A stretch of 64,000 nucleotides of DNA from Bryoerythrophyllum caledonicum (taxonomy: Eukaryota; Streptophyta; Bryopsida; Pottiales; Pottiaceae): positions 3,526,678 through 3,590,677 of the forward strand of contig OZ020515.1 in assembly GCA_963971425.1 (NCBI GenBank). The letters run 5' to 3'. Under the pieces are notes generated by a model. The model was not told the DNA's origin. It searched no databases and saw only the letters and a list, made by a program, of their open reading frames with translations. Position 1 is the stretch's first letter. Each line of letters starts with the position of its first letter. Positions 59,395-64,000 of the stretch are shown one piece after another. Made by a program: the position numbers and the translations under genes.

Positions 59395-59740
59395 TTGATA
59401 GAAATACAATATACAATTATAGTAGCTCACCTTACACGTTTGAATTTTAGTAGCTTTACCTTACACGTTTGAATTTTATATTAGGAGTAAATTTTCACAA
59501 GAACTGGTCAACTATTAATTGAATAAATTACAATTTATAGGTAGGAAAACTATAGATATTAAGGGAGTGTTACTTTACCAATCCACATAATGTTATTGAG
59601 TAATTCTTGAATCAACCAAAATTGGCTCAAACTTGCATTATGTTGATAGCTTTGCATTGATATACAACAATAATGTAAATTAAACATATATACATAATTT
59701 AGAATAAATTTTCAACTTTTGTCTACTTAATTGTGTATAG

Positions 59741-61040
59741 TGGGGTGACAATCAGGTACATACTTAGCACCTTGTTTTGTGGTCATCAATGGCCCAACAA
59801 AATCAAGACTCCACCTATAGCTGCAAAAACCTATGGCGTTTTTGCATTCCTGGGGTAGTACTTTGACACCTTTCTAAGCGCTGAATATATGCTAATATAC
59901 CATGAAAATTTTGGCACAATATCATCTCTATGTAGTGTTTTGTGTTAATTTTCAAGGCGAGAAGATGAATGCAAAAAAATATATTCAAAATTGTTTCTCA
60001 TAGGTACACATGTTGCTAGATTAAAAATATTGTTTTTTGTATTCAACTTTTGTACCTTGAAATTTGGCACACCTTTTATAAACACAGAGGTGATCTTGTG
60101 CCAAAATTCTCACAGTGAATTAAAAAAAAATCAGGGCTAAGGAGATTGCCAAAGTTGGTAGCAGTGAAATGGTTTCACCCATTGTTTCTCACAACTGCAC
60201 ATGTGATTTTTGAAAAAAAAAATTGTTTGTGGATCTTTAGGACTTGAAATCAAGCACACATGTAATTAACATAGAGATGGTCTCACGTCAAATGGCCAAA
60301 AACAACAAAATCAATCGTTGGGAGTGTCTCAAAGTTGGTAGGAGTGAAGTTTTTCACACAACTACGCATGTTGGTAGATTTTGAATATTGTTTTCTCTAT
60401 GGATCTTTTGGACTTAAAGTTTTTCACACATGTAATCAACATAGAGATGCTCTCATGCCAAAAATTCCATGGGCAAAAACGTTATTTTCAATCCTTGGAA
60501 GGGTATCAAAGTTAGCAGCTGTGAAACTTTTCTCACAATTACACACGTTGGTAAATATGAATATCTTTTTCTATATTCATATTAAGGCATTGACATTTGG
60601 CACATATGTTTTCAACATAGAGGTGATCTTGTGTCAAAAAATTTATGGTATACTAGCAAATTTTCAGCCCTCAAGAGAGTGTCAAAGTTGGCAACAATGA
60701 AGTTACTTTTCTTAGAGTGGACAGGATATCCCCCAAGCTCGGACTTACCCGAGGTGGGCCCCCATCTTAGTTGCATGGGCTCATTTTTTTGGCCCTCCCA
60801 TTTTGGGGGGTCAGAGGCTTTTTTTGGGCTTTTTTTTTTTACAAAATTGGGGCCTACGGCTCTAATTTCGTCTAGACGGACCCCCTCTTGCTAAATTTAG
60901 GTCTCCATCCAAAAACAAAATAGGGGTCAGGTTTTGGCCCCACCACCTCGTCCCCCACCTGGTAAGTCCGAGCGTGGGGGATGTCCTATCAAATCGACTT
61001 TTCTTGGGGCTACAAAAACGCCTTTTTTATTGTCACCCCA
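59741..61040. mobile_element. Foldback element with ~180-bp subrepeats, MITE inserted
   Basis: The ends are TGGGGTGACAAT (59741) and ATTGTCACCCCA (61040). Subterminal GGCGTTTTTG is inverted at both sides (about 59833 and 61016). The interior carries the subrepeat phrases of the other foldbacks, in plus orientation to about 59990 and mostly minus from 60030 to 60700. The MITE at 60720-60990 lies in the right arm. Confidence 0.65.
60720..60990. mobile_element. GC-rich MITE, 271 bp
   Basis: The TIRs are GACAGGATATCCCCCAAGCT, continuing CGGACTTACC, and the inverse GGTAAGTCCGAGCGTGGGGG, continuing ATGTCCTATC. It is much richer in G and C than its host element. No clear target duplication was found. 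Confidence 0.78.
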
Positions 61041-61627
61041 TTGGACAAAGATGTTCAAAAACTAACATGAATCAATACAAAAGACTTTGTAAATTAGACC
61101 GCATTGATCAATAATTGCAAACTAGATGAAGAGTCTCTTTTAAGAGATAATTTCAATCAACTTCAATGGACTATTGTTATTTTTCATGAGTATCATACAC
61201 TACATAATTTAAGCATCATATTTGTAAGAATTCATGAGTTCAAATTTATATGATGCGTTTGGTAATATATTTTCAATAACTACTAATTATGATATTAATT
61301 TTGCAAGGTGTATATGCAATATCTCTTAGAATTTTAGATATAAAGTTGGAAAAAATTTCATGGGATTTTATATCAAATGAATTTTCATACACCCAATGAC
61401 CAACAGGTGATTACTTAGGTTGCAAAGGCTAAGACAATACAATGGTTTGCACTTTGAGCCACTTTACACTACAATGGAGAAAATCATTGGTCAAGAATTC
61501 AAAGGGAATTTTGAAATATATTGTTCGAGAGTGAAAAAGTCTCACTTTTTGCCAATTATATTCCAAAAGTCCCTTTGAATTCATGACTAGTACTAGCCTT
61601 CCCCACCTTAGTGTTAAGCAATCCTTA

Positions 61628-62152
61628 GGGCCGCTTCACACCTGGCCGAGTCGAGAGTCCGTCCGTCAAAAATTTTGCCCAAACTATGGCAAGAGTCCAA
61701 ACTTTTGGATTAAATTCTTTTTTTAATTATATATATTGAAGCCTTTGGGCGGCTGTATTGTGAAGCCCCAAAGCCCAAGTCCATACTCCAAACCCCATAT
61801 CATTACGCCAAAAAAAAATCAGCCCAAAAAAATCGACCAATGAAAATCAGCCATAAAAATCAGCCAAAAAAATCAGCCAAAAAATTCGACCTCTTTCATC
61901 TAATGAACCATATATTGTGAGATTTTGGTTATTTTATTGAAAAATCGACGGACTCTCGAAGGAAGTTTGAGTCGACTAAAAACAACTACCCAAGTTTTGC
62001 TCGAGAGTCTGCCGCTTTGGCGCCAAAACTCTCCAAAAGTACTGCCATGTAGGCACATTAGAAGACGACAGCCTTTGGACTTTGGCCATTCAAGCAATCT
62101 CATGGTGGAAACCAACAGACTCTCGACTCGGGTGTTAGGTGTGAAGTGGCCC
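61628..62152. mobile_element. Tourist/Harbinger-like MITE, 525 bp, TTA target duplication
   Basis: The TIRs are GGGCCGCTTCACACCT and the inverse AGGTGTGAAGTGGCCC. Both sides are flanked by TTA (61625-61627 and 62153-62155). A secondary GACTCTCGA motif repeats inside. It has the same target and end style as the 48285-48905 element but a different sequence. Confidence 0.83.
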
Positions 62153-62155
62153 TTA

Positions 62156-62605
62156 TAGTACACTACATATTTTCTTTCTTAGCTCTACATGACATATTCT
62201 CTCTACAATCAACATCCAAATCATTTATGGCATAGAGTGTTTATATTACATTTCAAAATTTGGTGTTGGTGTGGCGACAAAAAAAATTGCCGAGCAAGAA
62301 TATGGCTTCTGTAGAATTTTTTTTTTGGAAAAGAGTACTAGCCTTTTTATTCTTCTGAGCTGTTGGTTTCTAGCTCATTGCGCCCAATAAATACTCATCA
62401 TTACGAGAAATGTAGGTGACATCACTGACACAAGTACTCATTGTGACTAGAAAGTTGGGCGACGTCATTCATCCAAGTGGTCACTTCTTGGCAATTTTCT
62501 CCCTGTAATTCCTATCAATCTAGTGCTATTTTTGGCCCTAGTAAAAAAATCCGCCTTTCGGCTGAATTTTGCTAGAAATAAAAACACTAATGACATGTAA
62601 GGTTG
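62156..62605. other. AT-rich intergenic DNA
   Basis: Nothing recognised. Confidence 0.35.
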
Positions 62606-62755
62606 GTTGTCCATATCTTCTAGCTTGTCTGTATCTTCCAGCTTGTCCGTATCTTCTAGCTTGTCTATATCTTCCAGCTTGTCGGTATCTTCCAGCTTGT
62701 CCATATCTTCCAGCTTGTCGGTATCTTCCAGCTTGTCCGTATCTTCCAGCTTTCA
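62606..62755. repeat. 18-bp minisatellite, ~8 copies
   Basis: Units of the form CTTCCAGCTTGTCCGTAT repeat head to tail, with variation mainly at the CCGTAT/CGGTAT/CTATAT end. The period is a multiple of three, so both strands show long repetitive open frames that are not genes. Confidence 0.9.
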
Positions 62756-63190
62756 ACATCCATAAAGTCATTAATAAAGGGAAATTAAGACATATGTGTA
62801 CCTCTCCCCTCCTCCAACTTTCTACATCTAGAAAGTCGTCGACAAAAGGGAGAAGAGATATGCGTATCTCTATCTTCCTCCAACTTTCTACATCAAGAAA
62901 GTCATTAATAGAGGAGATAAGACACATGCATATCTCTCTCTTCATCCAACTTCTACATTCCAACAACCAATAGTGGAGGAGATAAGACACATGCGTATCC
63001 CGATCTTCCTCCAGCTTTCTACTTTCAAAAAATCATTGATAGAAGAGATAAGACATATGCATATCTCTCTCTTCCTCCAACTTCTACATTCCAAAAATCA
63101 TTGACAGAGGAGATGAGACACATGCGTACCTTTATCTTCCTCTAGCTTTCTACATCCAAAAAGCCATTGACAGTGCACATTTCTCCCCCC
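62750..63190. repeat. ~65-bp tandem repeat, ~7 copies
   Basis: Units share CTTTCTACATC.AGAAAGTC, ATTGATAGAGGAGATAAGAC and TATCTCTCTCTTCCTCCA. Starts fall near 62750, 62818, 62883, 62949, 63014, 63080 and 63145. The last unit decays into unrelated sequence. Confidence 0.85.
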
Positions 63191-63584
63191 TTCCATCTTC
63201 TAACATTTAAAAGTTTTTTAACAATAGAAAATTAAGGCATATCCTCACCTTGCTTCTAACCATTTTCATTCCAAAACCATTGACTTAGAGTAGCAAATGC
63301 CTAACTTCACGTCTTTCCAAGAAACATCATCGCAAATGGGGAGTAGACATATGTATGTCTATTTCTCCTTTTGATTTTCAACAAACTTTACAAATAGATG
63401 ACTAACTCAATAAAAGTGAAAATTATGTGTACATTTCATTAATATGGAACTTATCAAATAAAACAAATATTTTCTACAATAAACAATTACACCAATAAAA
63501 TCCATTCACAAATAAAGAAAATGGAACTTTTGAAATTGGACTTTTTGAGTTAAAATTGGATCAAAATAGGTATTTTTTAATCTC
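63191..63584. other. AT-rich intergenic DNA
   Basis: Nothing recognised beyond a possible decayed further unit of the 65-bp repeat. Confidence 0.35.
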
Positions 63585-63787
63585 TACACTAAACACTGAA
63601 TATAGTGTGGATTCATAATAGATGTGGATCATCCACACTAATTTGCATCAAACACATGCATGTCAAATAATCTGATTGGCTTTTCGTTCTCAAGCAAGTG
63701 TGTGCCTGTTGCCGATTGGAGGCAGATTTCCAATTAGTGTAGAACCTCAAACTACTCTGGTCCACACTATTTGCAGTGTTTAGTGTA
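63585..63787. mobile_element. MITE, 203 bp, TIR TACACTAAACACTG
   Basis: The left TIR TACACTAAACACTG and right CAGTGTTTAGTGTA are perfect inverses, with an inner inverted TAGTGTGGA/TCCACACTA pair. Relatives lie at 52960-53148 and 38600-39035. Confidence 0.8.
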
Positions 63788-63849
63788 TTGTCGGAACTTG
63801 TGATGTTATTTCTATTAGACTGACTTTTGTCATTAGTCAACTAATAAGA

Positions 63850-64000
63850 TAATCACCAGATGAACAGAAACGTTGATCCAATCCGACGAACGGCTCACTG
63901 CGTTCGTGAGAATCATTCTGACAACAAATTCATCCGTCCATTCACCGAATTCCGTCGGAAGAAGGAATAAAGAAATGAAGAAGAAGCCAGGCCAAGCCCT
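63850..64000 (+). other. Possible start of a gene cut by the window edge
   Basis: Composition becomes less AT-rich and a frame opens at ATG 63976 (MKKKPGQA). Too little is present to judge. Confidence 0.2.

Noticed and set aside
62465-62990. Repetitive proteins with DKLEDT- or PACPYL-like repeats
   Set aside because: Products of an 18-bp minisatellite read in frame; no start context, conservation or partner.

Overview
The window looks like nuclear DNA of a land plant. A spliced IRE/IREH1-type AGC kinase, a plant class I small heat-shock protein and short GT-AG introns all point there. A fungal-type HET-domain gene on the same contig, and compact genes set in AT-rich repeat-filled DNA, fit a bryophyte (moss-like) better than a seed plant. 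That last step is inference; no marker in the window fixes the species.

Layout. 1-3638: repeat fragments, one short TIR element and the kinase 5' region. 3639-11287 (+): IREH1-like kinase in about 19 exons. 11288-34189: a nest of DNA transposons. An outer element with ends TTAACCCTTAAA (12749-32400) holds a foldback element (12873-31800). The foldback holds a 17,600-bp Mutator-like element (13258-30857) bounded by inverted repeats and a 10-bp target duplication. The big element carries two divergent spliced genes: a MULE transposase with a SWIM finger (-), and a large protein with a ParB/sulfiredoxin-like domain and a C-terminal permuted N6/N4 DNA-methyltransferase-like domain (+). A 5.6-kb intron of the second gene holds about twenty 274-bp tandem units, nearly all with the palindrome CCTCGGATCCGAGG. 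32534-33442: a second outer-type element carrying a 5S-rRNA-headed SINE. 34190-37313: a foldback element with a decayed Tc1/mariner transposase.

38653-40137: MITEs, then a heat-shock promoter rich in perfect heat-shock elements. 40271-40810 (+): small heat-shock protein. 42200-44383 (-): HET-domain protein. 45203-46914: a 1.7-kb near-perfect inverted repeat. 47645-53626: nested MITEs and SINE pieces, including a Tourist-like element whose empty site survives in a paralogous repeat. 54163-56748 (+): tandem SAM-like domains fused to a PRXL2-type thioredoxin fold. 57169-64000: more TIR elements, an intact tRNA-headed SINE with a perfect 15-bp target duplication, another foldback, and a pair of adjoining tandem arrays (18 bp and about 65 bp).

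The host genes show no operon-like or pathway link. The two genes inside the 17.6-kb element probably act together in that element's life cycle: one moves it, while the other may mark, bind or segregate its DNA. No functional tRNA or rRNA gene, CRISPR array or LTR retrotransposon was recognised.
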